DNA of 64,000 nucleotides, from positions 114,035-178,034 of the forward strand of contig BDDD01002926.1 in NCBI GenBank assembly GCA_001972305.1, written 5' to 3'. This DNA is from Cephalotus follicularis. Taxonomy: Eukaryota; Streptophyta; Magnoliopsida; Oxalidales; Cephalotaceae. The translations under genes and the position numbers were made by a program. Numbering within the stretch: position 1 is the first letter of the stretch; each line of letters starts with the position of its first letter. Shown piece after piece: positions 10,051 through 22,429 of this stretch. Under the pieces are notes generated by a model that saw nothing but the letters and a program-made list of their open reading frames with translations, searched no databases and was not told the DNA's origin.

Positions 10051-10961
10051 ATTCTATAACTTTTTATCTACTAGATCTCTTTACATTTTTTAATCACTTA
10101 TTCACATGTTTATTTTTATATGAAATCAAACATATATAAGTTAATTAATTTCGTACTTGACCTCCATAATTCTATTATCATCATTCCTTTTCAACTTTCA
10201 TATTTAATCTCATAGTCATTTCATTTATCTTAATTATTTGTCCATTAAATATAGTGGAAATTTCTGCAAAAAAAAACTACAAGAGTTCCCCCTATAAATG
10301 GATGTTTCCCAAATTTTCAACTGTAGAAATATCACAGTTTATATATATCACACTCCCGAATGAGGAATTAGCAGTTTATTATGACTAATCCATCATCGGG
10401 ATATCACAATCATATATTAACTTTATGTCCTCATTTTAGCTATCTATATAATCACATTTCTTTGCATATCTCTATATCTCAATACCATTAGTATGAACAT
10501 AATAAATTCATCCCGAATGTCCCCAATGCATGCATGTGAAACTAGCCAGAACTGCTAGTACAAGGTGCCTGAATCTCATGGTCTACCTCTATCAAAACCA
10601 TATGCTACAATGCTGGTGGATCAGGTGGTTTATCATTTGCTCCTTTAATTGCAAAATAAACTGGGAGTGGGTTAGTCCAAATGACTAAGTGAGTTGGGAC
10701 AAATCATTCCCTGTTGCATCCATACAAGAAAAACTGGATGCTATGAATAAAACGATATGATGGAGTCAAAAATATAAAGCCACAATAAAATGAAGTAAAT
10801 CATGAAAACCACAATAACAAGACTCCAATGAAATAACCAGTGACTCAACAAGAAAGTCCACTAAACGAATATCAAACTTAAGGCAATAATCAAATACATG
10901 AGAGTCACAATAATATCAAGTATCTGGATATCAAAACTTAAAGATACGGTCATAACTCAAA
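10051..10961. other. unassigned noncoding stretch, LTR-like
   Basis: About 0.9 kb of A/T-rich sequence without a supported ORF. The phrase ggtggatcaggtggtttatc and the gagtgggttagtcc / gactaagtgag segment near 10660-10700 resemble the motifs seen in gypsy LTRs of this window. I see no ends, primer site or coding homology. Confidence 0.4.
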
Positions 10962-11138
10962 TGTAATAACCGCAATTTTTAACTAATGTATATTGTACAA
11001 TGTTGAATAAAATATACATTATGTTGAGGTTTAGCGTCCAGTTAGTATGAATAATGTGTACGGGGATTGGTTTAGAATTGAATGAAATCGAGGGGTCCTT
11101 AAATAAACTTAAGGAACCAGAATCAGCACCTAACAGCC

Positions 11139-11215
11139 GACTGTCACAGGGTAACAGTCGACTGGTTGATTATGAATTGACAGTCGACTGTCACAAGGTA
11201 ACAGTCGACTGGTCT
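11139..11215. repeat. CAGTCGACTG palindrome cluster
   Basis: Four spaced copies of aacagccgactgt / aacagtcgactggt / gacagtcgactgt within 77 bp, each a 10-12 bp palindrome centred on TCGA or its C-to-T variant. Confidence 0.8.
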
Positions 11216-13462
11216 AGCTCAGACAGGTGTCTGTGCATGGCGTGTGAAACAGGGCAGTGGCAGTTGATGACATGTGTTCTAAAATGTGTCATGTCGAGCT
11301 AAGGCACGCCACCAGCTGTGTAACATGCAAGAGTGGTGTCTTGCATGTGCTCTATTCCACCTGCAACATGCAGCCTGCAAATTCAGAGTAGACAACCTAT
11401 GAAAAGAAAAGAGGAAGGAAACATGCATGTGAGAGAGATAAAGGAAATGCTGGGGTGTAACACCCCCAATCCGGAATCGGAAATGTCACACCTCCGATTC
11501 AGGATCGGTATGTCACACAAAACTGAACTAACCAAAACATATCAAAACATCTTAGTATTATTTTTACCTATGTCATCAAAACCATAATAAAGTCTCCAAT
11601 TTAAGCTGATAAAAGAAAAATCTCAGGTTCAAAATCAAACCCTGTTTATGATCAATTAAATCTCCAAGTTAAAACATGATGGTCTAAACATATTCGTAAA
11701 CATAATATAGTTTGAAAATCATAATCTGATAAACATAACATTACTAAAAGAATTCAACTTTATGAAATCCTCAAGCCATAGGTGTTCCTCACATCACTCA
11801 ATTTCCCCAAAGCTCCAGATAACCTGCCGCATGGAAACGAAAACGTGGCTGAGCAAACCTCAGTACGGATATAGAATCATAAAACAGTTTACGAACAAAA
11901 CAGTTTACAAATAAGAAGCAAAACGATTACGAAACAAAACGGAACAGTATCAGAACATTTTGCAAAACAAAACAATACTGATAAGTCTACGAAAACATAA
12001 TAACCGATAAAACTAAAGGCATTAACTTTTTAAACAATTCTTTTAACGGTAACATCAAACATTTTACGAAACAAATCGAATGAAACGATTTACAAAACAG
12101 TTTACGAAAGCAATACAAAAACAGAACAATTCATAAATAATCCAAACCATGCAGTTGAAACGGTATTCATGCAAAGCATATACATATATAGATTCGCAAA
12201 TCAGCATAAAATCATATCAGTTTTCAGACTTTCCCAAATCCATATTTATACTGAGAGATGCAATATATGTTTTAAATATCTATATATCTATATATATATA
12301 TGCATGGGGTTTGCAAGGCCCACATGCTCTGTCGGAATGACGTGTACATCACTACACAATCAATTCCCAAAATCTGTATCTGACAAAAACTAGAATCGAT
12401 CCATACGCCTCAGTTGGCCATATCCTATCACAAGATATTAAGAGACGTCGTAGACTAAACACACCGCTACGGAAGTGTCATGTCCCCGTGCCAGGCCTAT
12501 GATATGCCTATGGTACCTCCCATAGGTAGGAAACAAAAGTATTCTCAGTATTTCAAAAATAATGATTTTACTGTTTGTTCTAAAACAATTTATAGCATAA
12601 AAAGATTTTCTAAACAATTTTTGAAACATTTCTAAAATCAAAATCTTATCTGTATCTGAAAATAACATATTTTCAAAAGTGAAAGCCATGTCTAAAACAA
12701 CATATTTTCGATAATGAAAACCATGTTCGTTTTCATATTTTCGATTGTGAAAATCGTGTTCGATTCATAAAATCGGTAATAGCAGATTTATAACATAAAA
12801 AATCAATATCTGATAACAAAAAATCCGTACATGTAACAAAGCAGAATTTATTTCATAAAATCACATCAAAACAAATATCGGTGCATTATTCACAATAATG
12901 TTTTACTCCAATAAAACAAAGTAGAGTATCAAAGAAGGGATGTATATGTAAAATAAAATAAAATTGAATTTTATTCTTTAACCAACCAATAGGAGGGTAT
13001 CAAAGAAAGAGTTATCCGTACTTAAAAATATAATCGAATTCAAATTAAAATCGAAATAATAAACCAAGAAAGGAAATATTCGTACAGAACATCAAACTGA
13101 AATCTTTTCAAATAAAATCAGGAAGATAACCAAGAAAGAAGAACATCCGTACGTAATCATTAAACAGTAAAATTGACTTTATTCAAATAAAATCGAAGGA
13201 AGTATCCAAGAACGAAAGTATCCGTACATTAATCATAAAAGTGAAACTGGATTGTTTCAAAAAAATTAGATAGCCAAAGAATGATAGAATCTGTACCTTA
13301 GCCGCCCAAAACTAAACAATCTCTAAACGAATCAAAATCACACTACTGAATCACCTTAACCTCCAACATAGGAAATATCCAAAACCTAGACAGATCAACC
13401 AAACCGAAAACACAATTAGACAGATGTTAAACAATTTTCCAAAATGTCACCATACGTGTCCA

Positions 13463-13700
13463 AAGCGTTGACGTTTTATTACAAAGCGTTGGAGCTTTAA
13501 GGCAAAGTGTTAACACAAAGTGCTGTACAAAGCGTCAAAGTAACATATAACCAAAATGCTACAAAAGCGTCGTCGGTTTCGTTATAACGCACACTCAAAG
13601 CGTCGACGGTTAGCATGAGAATACATGACATAAACACGATATAAGCGTCGACAGTGAAGGTATAAGCGTCGACGCTTCTGGGTTTTAAAATGTGATATCA
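13463..13700. repeat. GCGTCGACGC array in N1 (first block)
   Basis: Repeated aaagcgttgacg, aaagcgtcgacgg and ataagcgtcgacgctt motifs, about nine copies, some degenerate. Confidence 0.75.
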
Positions 13701-14239
13701 GTCGACAAAACCAGTTGAAAATCATGAACCAATTTCGTTTTGCTTATCATAATATATCAAAACAGTAGTAGATATATCATAAAACACAATTCCTTTGTTT
13801 AAAATTCTAGTATAACATTATTAATGCATAAACATATAAAATTTAGATTATTCATGGTAGAAAGGTATTTTCAAAACAGGCTCCAAAATTCACGATCAAA
13901 AGCAAGTTACAACATGTTTTAATACAATCTAATGATCAATATCAATAATATACAACGAAAACTAAAGTTTATGTTCAGAAACTACCTTCAGTTGATGCCA
14001 AAACAATGAAGAACAAAAGAGACAAAGTGGCTGTGTTGTTTGAAGAACAATGCAGATGATGGCTTTTAAAACAATGAGAAAACGTGTTGTTGTAATTGAT
14101 GAAATCATGCAAGATTAATGCTTTCCATATATGCAGAATGCGCACAAACGTAGATGGAAAATAGGATAAGCAAAAATGGCAATAATCCTCTTTTCCAAAA
14201 ACAAACCACCATCCAAAACAAAAATGGAAAAGACGACTA

Positions 14240-14375
14240 AAGCATCGACAGTTAACTCCAAAGCGTCAGCGCTTAAGCCCTTTTTCCTTACATAAAAGCG
14301 TCGATGTCTTACACTTCAAAAACAAGGAAATTACACACGAAAGCGTCAGCGGTTTGACAAAAGCGTCGGCGCTTT
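14240..14375. repeat. GCGTCGACGC array in N1 (second block)
   Basis: Five or six copies of aaagcatcgacag, aaagcgtcagcgctt and aaagcgtcgatgtctt. On the minus strand this block lies directly upstream of the TATA-like gcatatatgg near 14125. Confidence 0.7.
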
Positions 14376-15231
14376 ACTATAGAAAACATGACAACGTTTA
14401 AGGCTCAGGACATAAAGACAAAGGATTTATTAAAAGAGTTTTTCATAAAAAAGGTCCAAGGAACATAACATAAAACATATGACAAAACATAACATACGAC
14501 GATTAACATACAGGCAACGAACCGGGTTATTACATGGGGATTATAGTTAATGGAATCTTACGAATTCCTAAGCATTTAAACCTTCTATATCAGCTGTGAG
14601 AGCTGAAATTGAGTGCTAGAAACACTGAGAAGAGAGGATTTATGGTGGAGTAATTTCTGAACTTGCATGTTGGAGTTAGAGAGATCAAAGTGTGTTTGGA
14701 GCTTGATTCTCCTTGGTAAGTCACTAGTTTAAGTTACTTATGTTACCATGGCTCAACAATAGTATAAACACACTAAATTGATATTATATCTACTGGTTAA
14801 TATGCATGCATAGATTTAATTGCTGGAATTGGAGTTGAGTTGGTATAAAGAGTTTTGGAACTCAAAGTGAGTTTGAGGCTTAGGATCTCTCTGGTAAGTT
14901 GCTGGTTTAATTTCAGTACAGGTATGGCAGTTAGTCAACAAGATATAGTTACTGATTTTCGTTCTATATGCCAGTCAACATGCCTCTATAGCATTAAATT
15001 TATGGATTGTTGATGTTGAGTTGAAGTTGGAACTCAAAGAGAAGAATCAATCCAATTTGATTCTGGGATAGCGATTGAGGTTGGGGTATTGACATGTTCT
15101 TGAAGATATAGTATGTATATCATGTATGTATATTTGCTATATGATTGCATGCTATTAATTGGTTTGAATTGGAATGTGAACATGCATACTCTGTTTCTGT
15201 TAAACTACTGCCTGTCGTTTTTTCTGCGCAA

Positions 15232-15350
15232 AACAGTCAACTGTTGAGCCTAACAGTCGACTACTCAATGTAAATAGCCAACTGTTAAGAACAAACAGTC
15301 AACTACCCAATGTAAACAGCCGGCTATTCTTATGAACAACCAACTGTTAA
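15232..15350. repeat. CAGTCAACTG / CAGTCGACTA cluster in X1 LTR
   Basis: Six degenerate copies (aacagtcaactgtt, aacagtcgactac, aatagccaactgtt and similar). They appear to be partly decayed by C-to-T and G-to-A changes, as expected of methylated CG sites. Confidence 0.7.
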
Positions 15351-16674
15351 GAGATAATTTGCTGATATTAGGTACTGTTTAAGCTTAATTTGTATGTAAT
15401 TACCCTTGCCTCCACATGTGTTGATTCCAACATTCAATCCTGGCCATGTGTAGCTACATTTCAGGAATTAAACAACTAATGCATTCCTTGTGTGAATTGT
15501 GTAAGAATGACTATGGTTGTGCTTTTGTTCCTTTGTTTGAATCCTTGAATCGCTATTGTTATGCTGCTGTATAATGCTGTTGTTATAGATATTGTACATC
15601 TACTAAGTGTTCAAAAACACAATTGTTCCACTTAATTTTAAGGATTGAACCAACTAAGTGCTATAAGCACAAATATGGATTTTAACCATGGTATTGAAAA
15701 TGAAAAACTTATTGTCAATGATTTACTATTTCCTCCCATTAGAGGTACCACTATTGTTTTGTTCTCCAACAGAGACCACTATTTTATTATTACTGTTTCC
15801 TCCAAAAGAGAGGTACGGTCACTGAATTGTTAAATGATTTTAAAATAAAACTACTACTATATCGTATATTATAAATATAGGTAATATTGTCATTGAAGTG
15901 ATTGAATTGATTGTCTATGCTTTGCCGTTAGTCGAGTGATAAGAGACATCACTGGCTACGGGGTGGTCCTATGTCCCAGGAGTTGGCTAGAGTTCCACCA
16001 AACTTATCTGCAATGCAGATCTTGATTGTTACCTGCCCGCTAAATGCTGGCAGAATTGTTACCTGATCTATCATCTTCGGAGTGTAGGGTGATAGTTAGG
16101 TGGTGCACAATTGTTGCCAGGAGTTAGCGACATGTGACACCCAACCATTGTATTGATTGATTTTACCCTTGTGCGGTATTCTTGAATTGTATTGTCTATG
16201 GCCACTTGGCATGATTGATCATATATATTGGAATACTAAATATATATGTTATTTTCAAAATAAACTGTCATACATGTTTACATTTATATATTCTTTCTCA
16301 TGCATTATTCCTACTTAGCCTAGTGAGGACAAAGGCTAACCCCCTATAATTTCAGATTAAGTGAAGGTATTCGGGCAAGTGCTGTTGAAGTTTGAGGAAA
16401 GCTTATGCTTTGTTTAAGGTTGTTATTTACTATGTCAATTTGTATTGTAATTACGATCATACTCCGTTTGTTACATTTACATTCAAACATGTAATTTATA
16501 ACGTATGTTGTACTTGTAAGCACGTAGTATGGGCTGAGTGCGGATAATTATTATAATCCGGTTATGGAATGCTTCCGCTTTTGATTAAAATATTGATGAT
16601 TGATGAATGCTGGATTATTAACTGTTACCATTTATATATATTGTCAATGTGAGAATTAACGGGGTGTGACAACA

Positions 16675-16686
16675 TGGTATTAGAGC
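16675..16686 (+). other. primer-binding site of X1 (initiator Met tRNA)
   Basis: The sequence tggtattagagc lies three bases after the LTR end. It is one base off the usual tggtatcagagc complement of the initiator Met tRNA 3' end. Confidence 0.8.
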
Positions 16687-17559
16687 TTATATAAATTATA
16701 AGCTATCGCTGGGATAAGTTCCTTGGCAATTAAGTATATTGTCTCCTAAAAAGGAAAGTGTCTTAGCAATTAAATGAATTGTTTCCTAATGATTGACATC
16801 ATTCCATTAGGGAAACAGAATGGATCTATGAAGAGGTAGAGGAGGAAGGTGTAGAGTAGATGAAGGAATCAATGCAATGCCAGTGCATGGAAATCATCCG
16901 CCAGTGAATGAAGGAGTAAACATTCCTCCAGTACAAGACGAGAGGAGTAATTTTGACCGCATGGCTGACCTTTTCTAGCAGCAGATTCAAGCCAATACGG
17001 CGAATATGGCGCAGATTCGGCAGATGTATGAGGCTAACCGAGCCTACCAACATGCTCCTGAAGTTTGTCATACTTGTGGATTTGGCAGAGATCTGGAGCT
17101 GTTCATGAGGCAGAATCCTCCGATATTCAATGGTGAGTTGAATGCTGCTGTGGCAGAGCAGTGGATTAGAGACTTGGAGAAAATATTTGCTGCCTTAGAA
17201 TGTACTGATGAGTAAAATCTCAATTTTGTTGTATACCGCTTATGGGGTGAAGCTACCTATTGGTGGGTATTCACTGTTAAAAAGAATGTTTTAAAATTTA
17301 TAGCCGCAAGTGTACGGATCATGCAGTAACGGGTCGAACGCAGGGAAACGTAAACTAGTTGTAATCTATCCAACCTAGGCGAAGTATACCAATGTTTGAG
17401 ATAAACTAAAAAACTAATGAATAAAAGATAACAAAATATAATTAAAAAGCGGTTTAGGGTATAGAAACTCACCGTAGATTGTATTGAACAATTCCATTGA
17501 AGTTGAACGATCATACCTTGGTAATCAACGCAGCTAGGTCTATTGTTGATTTTGGAATT

Positions 17560-18751
17560 GATTTTGTGGGAAGGAAGGATGAATTTCGTTTTGTGGGAAC
17601 CTTTGAAATGTCTACTGTGGTGCAAACTGGCTAGAAAAGTTCGAAGGTTGTCCCGAAAAGTGTGAAGGTGGGGCACCAACGCTAGAAGGCTGCCCCGAAA
17701 AGTTTGATTATCCACGCATGTTTTGCCCTTGACTCCATGAGAAGTTTGGATGAGTTCGCCAACCCGGATTGTAAGTGTTACTATACGGGTTGTATTGGTT
17801 CATAGCAGGCACATTCTCAGGAGTATATTGATTTTCAATGTAGCTTTTGCATTCTTCGATCACATGACTTGGTGACTGGCACCAAGAACACATAGGGGTG
17901 TTTTGATTGATTTGATTTACTTGTGTTGAACCCCTAAGCAACGACTCTATTCTCTTGAGGCGGCTATCTAACTGTGCCTCAAGCGCAACTGCTCCTTCTA
18001 TAACGTACCCTTTACTTGGCAATGCTCTTTCGGAAACTTGAGCTGACTCCCACTCCCTAGTTCGCTAACCCAAATCTAAAAGGAAATTCCATGCATCGTT
18101 TTCATCAGTGTACGAGGTGAACCCATCGGGACACATAGATTCGACCTATTGTTTGGTCTGGTAATCGATCCCTTCGTAGATGATTTGGCATAAATGCCAC
18201 GTGTTCAAACCATGATGAGGACACTCTAAGAGAAGATCTTTAAAACGTTCCATACACCTAGAAAATGATTCATTGGGTTTTTGACGAAACTGGAGAATGT
18301 CGTTCCTAAGTTTATTGGTTTTATGAAGTGGAAAGAATTTTTTAAGGAACGAGACACTGAACTGATATCAAGTGGAGATGGAATTAGTTGGGAGACTGTA
18401 GAGACATTTCTTAGCTCCATCTTTAAGAGCAAAGTTTATGAATCGGAACTTGATATCATCGTTAGATAGTTGCTGAAGTTTCATGAGGGCACATACCTCC
18501 TCGAACTCGCGAAGGAAGAGATATGCATCCTCATTAGGTACACCATGAAAGTGCGGGAGCATGCTGATGAACTGTGATTTTAACTCAAAATTGTTCCCGT
18601 TAGGTGCAGGCAACAGGATACTGGATGGTTGCGCTGTCCTAGAGGGGTAGAATTTATCGCGAAGAGTTTGAAGTGGGCGTGCGTCCGCCATTGGTCTTGG
18701 TTGATTAATTCTTTCTAAGCGATGATTTGGACCACGCACCCAATCGGTCAT
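17560..18751 (-). pseudogene. A2 Athila gag remnant
   Basis: It begins MTDWVRGPNHRLERINQP and contains LLPAPNGNNFELKSQFISML, HFHGVPNEDAYLFLREFEEV and FALKDGAKKCLYSLP. A zinc-knuckle-like CSWCQSPSHVIEEC and the Asn-rich NQYNPYSNTYNPGWRTHPNF segment follow. It is collinear with the A3 gag at 57657-58990. The copy is broken. Confidence 0.85.
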
Positions 18752-18899
18752 AAACTAAAACTAGGTCAGAAAACCTAAGCTAACTATTTGGCTGAAATAA
18801 CATTGTTTATATACTACACAATTGATCAAAAATGGAATAAAAGCAATCCTAGTTACAAAATATGGTAAAAAATCTAACTTTCTATTTCTGCTGCAGAAT

Positions 18900-19205
18900 A
18901 AGACGTCGACTTCTTTTGAAAGGCGTCGATGTCTTTTTGGTAAAAGTCGCGATTTGCTAAGATGCGAGTGAAAGATGTCGACTCCTTTGTAGAAAGATGT
19001 CAACTCTTTTTGGTCCAAATTTTACAGGTCGATTTTGCACAAAGACGTCGATGCTTATGTTGAAAGACGTCGATCCCTTGTTCTTAGATCTTTGAAGATT
19101 GTTGCATTTTCCAGAAAAGACATCGACTTGTTCTGAAAGACGTCGACGCTTTTGCTCCAACCCAGAAATAACATCGATGCTTATGAATGGAGTAGACTTC
19201 TTTTG
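18900..19205. repeat. GACGTCGA palindrome array in A2 LTR
   Basis: About ten motifs such as aagacgtcgacttctttt, aggcgtcgatgtcttttt, aagacgtcgatgc and agacgtcgacgcttttg. An Athila LTR here carries motifs nearly identical to those of the Sirevirus LTRs. Confidence 0.85.
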
Positions 19206-20045
19206 CTCTGTTTTGGCAATTCTTCAATCTTTACTCTTTTAAGCTCCAATTTGCACACTTTTGGGTAGTATTCTTGCACTTTGGTCATTTAGCACTTGTA
19301 CCTAAAAATCAACATAACACAACCAAAGTAGTCTATTCCAAGCATAAAAATATCACAAATAATACATTAAAAACAACACATTTTTATGCTAAACAGTGGG
19401 AAATGATTGAAGAAAAGTGGGAATCTCATGGACTTCACAGGACTTGGGACAGATTTCAGTCTGAGTTCTCTACAACTTATGCTCCACAGATGGAACATGA
19501 CCGAAGGGAGACCGAGCTGATGGAGTTGCGTCAAGGGGATATGGCGGTAGCTCTGTACCAGACCATATTTGTGGAGTTGGCAAGGCATACATCCTATCTT
19601 GTGGAGGGTGAATTGAGGAAGATCCGAAGGTTTCTAAAAGGCCTTCGACCCGACATCAGGTCTAAACTATTAATGCTACAGCTTACTTCTTTTGTAGACA
19701 TTGCTGAAAGGGCGAGAATTCTGGAGGCCGATGCTAATGAAATGAGAGTGGAGTGGTCTCGTGCTAATCAATCGAGGCCTGCACAATCACAAAGGCAGAG
19801 AAGTAATAATCCTGCTAAATTGTCAAAGTCTGGCAACCGGGGTCAAGGAGGTTCTCGACGCAGTAATTCATGATCAAGAACTCCTAACCGAAGCGGTCAA
19901 AAAAATTCGGGTGGATGTAGTTTCTGTGGTCGCCAAAACCATGATAAGAATGATTGCTGGAAAAAGATAGGTAAGTGCTTGAGGTATGGCTCACAAGAAC
20001 ATATGATGAATGGTTGTCCAATGATGAAGGATCAAGCACGTGGCC

Positions 20046-21537
20046 AACAAGGAGGTACTGGTGCTAGCGGTAGTGTTGCGGCTGCACAACCGCGAAGGGA
20101 TACCGGAAAGGGGATTGTGAAAGGTAAGGTCTATACCTTATCGAAAGATGATGTGCCAGAATCTACTTCTGTCGTGGGAGGTACCATTTTCATAACTGGC
20201 ATATTAGCTCATGTATTAATTGATCCTGGTGCTGCACATTCATTCATTGCATCTGATTTTGCTGGAACTTGCATGGTGTGTCTTCTAGTTTGCCTTATGT
20301 ATTAGAGGTGAGTACTCCAGCAGATACTTGTCTTCTGACTGATACTGTAATGAATAATTGTGAGATCACGGTAGCTGGGGTTCAGTTATCTACTGATTTA
20401 ATAGTATTGCCTATCCGGGATTTCGATGTGATCTTGGGGATGGACTGGTTGTATGCTCATCGTGCTTGTGTTGACTGCTACAACAAGATGATGACCTTTT
20501 ATCTTCAGGATGGGACTTAGTGCAAGTTTATCGGAGAGAAGAATGTTTCTGCTTTGATCATTTCGTATACTCGAGCACAGAAGTATCTCAAGCAAGGATG
20601 CAAAGGCTATTTGGCGTATGTGATTGATCATACGAAAGGTACTCCTAGTATTGAGCAAGTTCCTATTGTTTGTGATTTTCCTGACGTATTTCCAGATGAT
20701 CTTACTTCATTGCCACCGGAGAGAGATGCAGAGTTCAGTATTGAACTAGTGCCTGGGACTGCTCCTATTTCCAAAGCTCTGTACCGAATGGCTCTTGCTG
20801 AATTGAAGGAGTTGAAGACACAATTGCAGGATTATCTTGATAAGGGCTTCATCAGACCGAGTGTATCACCATGGGGAGCACCGGTCCTATTTGTGAAAAA
20901 CAAGGATGGATCGATGCGGCTATGCATCGATTACAGGCTGCTGAATCAGGTAAATATGAAGAACAAGTATCCTCTGCCACATATTGAGGAGTTGTTCGAC
21001 CAATTGCAAGGCTCAACTCTATTCTCAAAATTTGTCCTAAGGACAGGTTATCACCAGTTGATAATCTGGGAAGGTGATGAGGAGAAGACTGCATTTTGAA
21101 CCAGATATGGGCACTGCGAATTTCTGAAACTATCGTTTGGTTTGATGAATGCTCCTACAGCCTTTATGTGTTTGATGAACAGAGTATTCCAGCCCTATCT
21201 TGACCAGTTTGTCGTTATATTCTTAGACAACATCCTGATTTATTCAAGTAGTATTGAGGAGCACATGCACCATTTTAGGATTGTGTTACAGACATTGCGG
21301 AAGGAATAGTTATTCGCCAAATTCAGCAAGTGTGAGTTTTGGCTGGATCATGTGACTTTCCTAGGTCACATTGTGTCGAGCGAAGGATTGTCGGTGGATC
21401 CTTTGAAGATTGAGAGTATTGTTGATTGGCCCCAACCGAGGAGCGTTACTGAGGTTCGTAGCTTCTTAGGATTGGCTGGCTATTACAGAAGGTTCATCAA
21501 AGGGTTTTTGAAGTTTGCTACACCATTGACACGATTG
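20046..21537 (+). pseudogene. X1 protease and reverse transcriptase remnant
   Basis: The protease region has VLIDPGAAHSFIASDF and ends with [20 protein letters not shown]. The RT region has ELTSLPPER-type linker text, PYRMA-like text, [33 protein letters not shown] and [15 protein letters not shown], and reaches [16 protein letters not shown] before Y interrupts it. This matches the chromovirus Tekay layout with protease directly before RT. The copy is broken in several places; X2 is the better preserved copy of the same stretch. Confidence 0.85.
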
Positions 21538-22204
21538 TGTAACGCCCGGAATTTTATAAATAATTATTTTAATATTGTCACAGTGTATGGACGTATTGAG
21601 CCGATGGAGCCCGAATTAATAAAAAGCATCGCGTATTGGAGCCGCAAATCATAAGGCCCGAAATGGCCAATAAAGCCCATTTTTAATGCGCGACAATAAG
21701 GCCCTATGTTCGTATTTTTATTGCGATTATTTTTGTACCCGTACAGATAATTAATATTGCCGTTTGCGGATTAAACGGGACCCATGCCTTAGTATTTTGG
21801 CTGGTAAATACTAAAGGAGAGACAAAAGACTAAAAGAAAAAAAAAAGAAACACTCGGGCGCATAAGGCGCTCGTGTGTGAAGAAGAGGCAGACGCGTTTT
21901 GAGAGAGAGAGAGCGACATCGGGAGAGACAGCGGGAGAGAAAGGGAGAGAGGGCGCCGGAGCCGGTAACCTAACCGGGAGAGCACGGCGGTCAGCCCAGG
22001 ACTTCCACCGGATGGTAACTCCTCCTTCCTCTTCCTCTTTTTCCTCCCATTTCCCTTCTCTTTCCCTGACATTTTCGCCTCTGCCGTGCGTTTCGCCGCT
22101 GGTTAGCATCGCGGATGGTGCTGGTGTTCGTCTAGAAGGCTACCTCTTCCCGTTTTGACCACTGTTGAGGCGCCATTCAGCCGAAAACGACCGGATTTGT
22201 ACTG

Positions 22205-22375
22205 ACAAGTTGACTCAGTGGAGCCAACTCATTGCCGCCTGTGACAACGCAATGTGCGCCGAGTCTTGGCGAGTCTTGGACAGTGGTGTGTTGATATGAT
22301 GTTTGTGGTGTGTTTTTTGGTGGTAGCCGGAGTTTTGGATGACCGGCGAGTCAACTCAGTGAGTTGAACTCACTG
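22205..22375. repeat. paired TGACTCA/TTGAC inverted repeats in Y LTR
   Basis: Two sites about 135 bp apart: agttgactcagtgg...ccaactcattgccgcc near 22208, and gagtcaactcagtgagttgaa near 22348 with arms CAACTCA / TGAGTTG. Both are followed by actcactgccg-type text. S2 has the same pair at 34656 and 34793. Confidence 0.75.
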
Positions 22376-22429
22376 CCGGCCATGACTGGGAGTTTCGGCA
22401 CCGATTCACGGCGAGTTACGGGTGGAGAC

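Larger units (their letters stand above)
11456..14534 (-). mobile_element. solo LTR N1 (3.1 kb) with TSD TGGGG
   Basis: It is bounded by TGTAACACCCCC at 11456 and GGGTTATTACA at 14534, and flanked by the direct repeat TGGGG at 11451-11455 and 14535-14539. It contains no pol, so it is a solo LTR left by recombination. The orientation is minus, by similarity to the LTRs of M (shared cctgccgcatgga and gagcaaacctcagtacgg phrases). It carries two TCGA arrays. A TATA-like gcatatatgg lies on the minus strand near 14125. Confidence 0.85.
10962..16671 (+). repeat. 5' LTR of X1, interrupted by solo LTR N1
   Basis: It starts TGTAATAACCGC and ends GGGGTGTGACA, three bases before the primer site. Net length is about 2.6 kb after removing N1 and its duplicated target. 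The 3' part (15890-16671) aligns with the X2 LTR at 50940-51751 (shared: attgattgtctatg, gcacgtagtatgggctg, aatgcttccgct). Two CAGTCGACTG arrays lie at 11139-11215 and 15232-15350. Small ORFs inside it show no homology and are not supported. Confidence 0.8.
17268..19395 (-). mobile_element. Athila-type element A2, internally deleted, TSD GTGGG
   Basis: Complete outer ends with a 5-bp target duplication (GTGGG at 17263-17267 and 19396-19400) inside X1 gag. On the minus strand it runs from LTR start TGTTTAGCATAAAAAT (19395), through a TCGA array, to gag (from about 18751) and then directly to an LTR 3' end (about 17540 to 17268). Pol, most of the 3' region, the primer site and parts of both LTRs are missing. 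At 2.1 kb it is a strongly deleted, non-coding-competent fossil. Confidence 0.85.
16820..20045 (+). pseudogene. X1 gag remnant (split by A2)
   Basis: The gag starts at ATG 16820, matching the X2 start (MDLRRGRRGR). The N-terminal part contains MAQIRQMYEANRAYQH and FMRQNPPIFNGELNAA, then a capsid core with EQWIRDLEKIFAALECTDE. After the A2 insertion it resumes with WESHGLHRTWDRFQSEFSTT and the retrotransposon-gag helix region (ELMELRQGDMAVALYQT, ELARHTSYLVEGE). A Cys/His nucleocapsid region follows (CSFCGRQNHDKNDCWKK). It would build the particle. The copy is broken. Confidence 0.85.
10962..21537 (+). mobile_element. Tekay-type Ty3/gypsy element X1, 5' half with nested insertions
   Basis: Order: 5' LTR (10962-16671, split by solo LTR N1), initiator-Met primer site, gag (split by Athila element A2), protease and the first two thirds of RT. 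At 21538 element Y is inserted and the 3' half of X1 is not seen again with certainty. The protein is a close relative of the X2 copy at 51855-54545, which has the same gag start and protease. It is broken, with several coding interruptions besides the insertions. Confidence 0.8.

Noticed and set aside
10940-10962. Target duplication of X1
   Set aside because: The right end of X1 is not identifiable, so the left flank cannot be paired.
21789-22158. Overlapping ORFs on both strands near the pyrimidine-rich tract
   Set aside because: Low-complexity Arg/Glu/Gly or Ser/Leu/Phe readings of GA- and CT-rich DNA inside the Y LTR.
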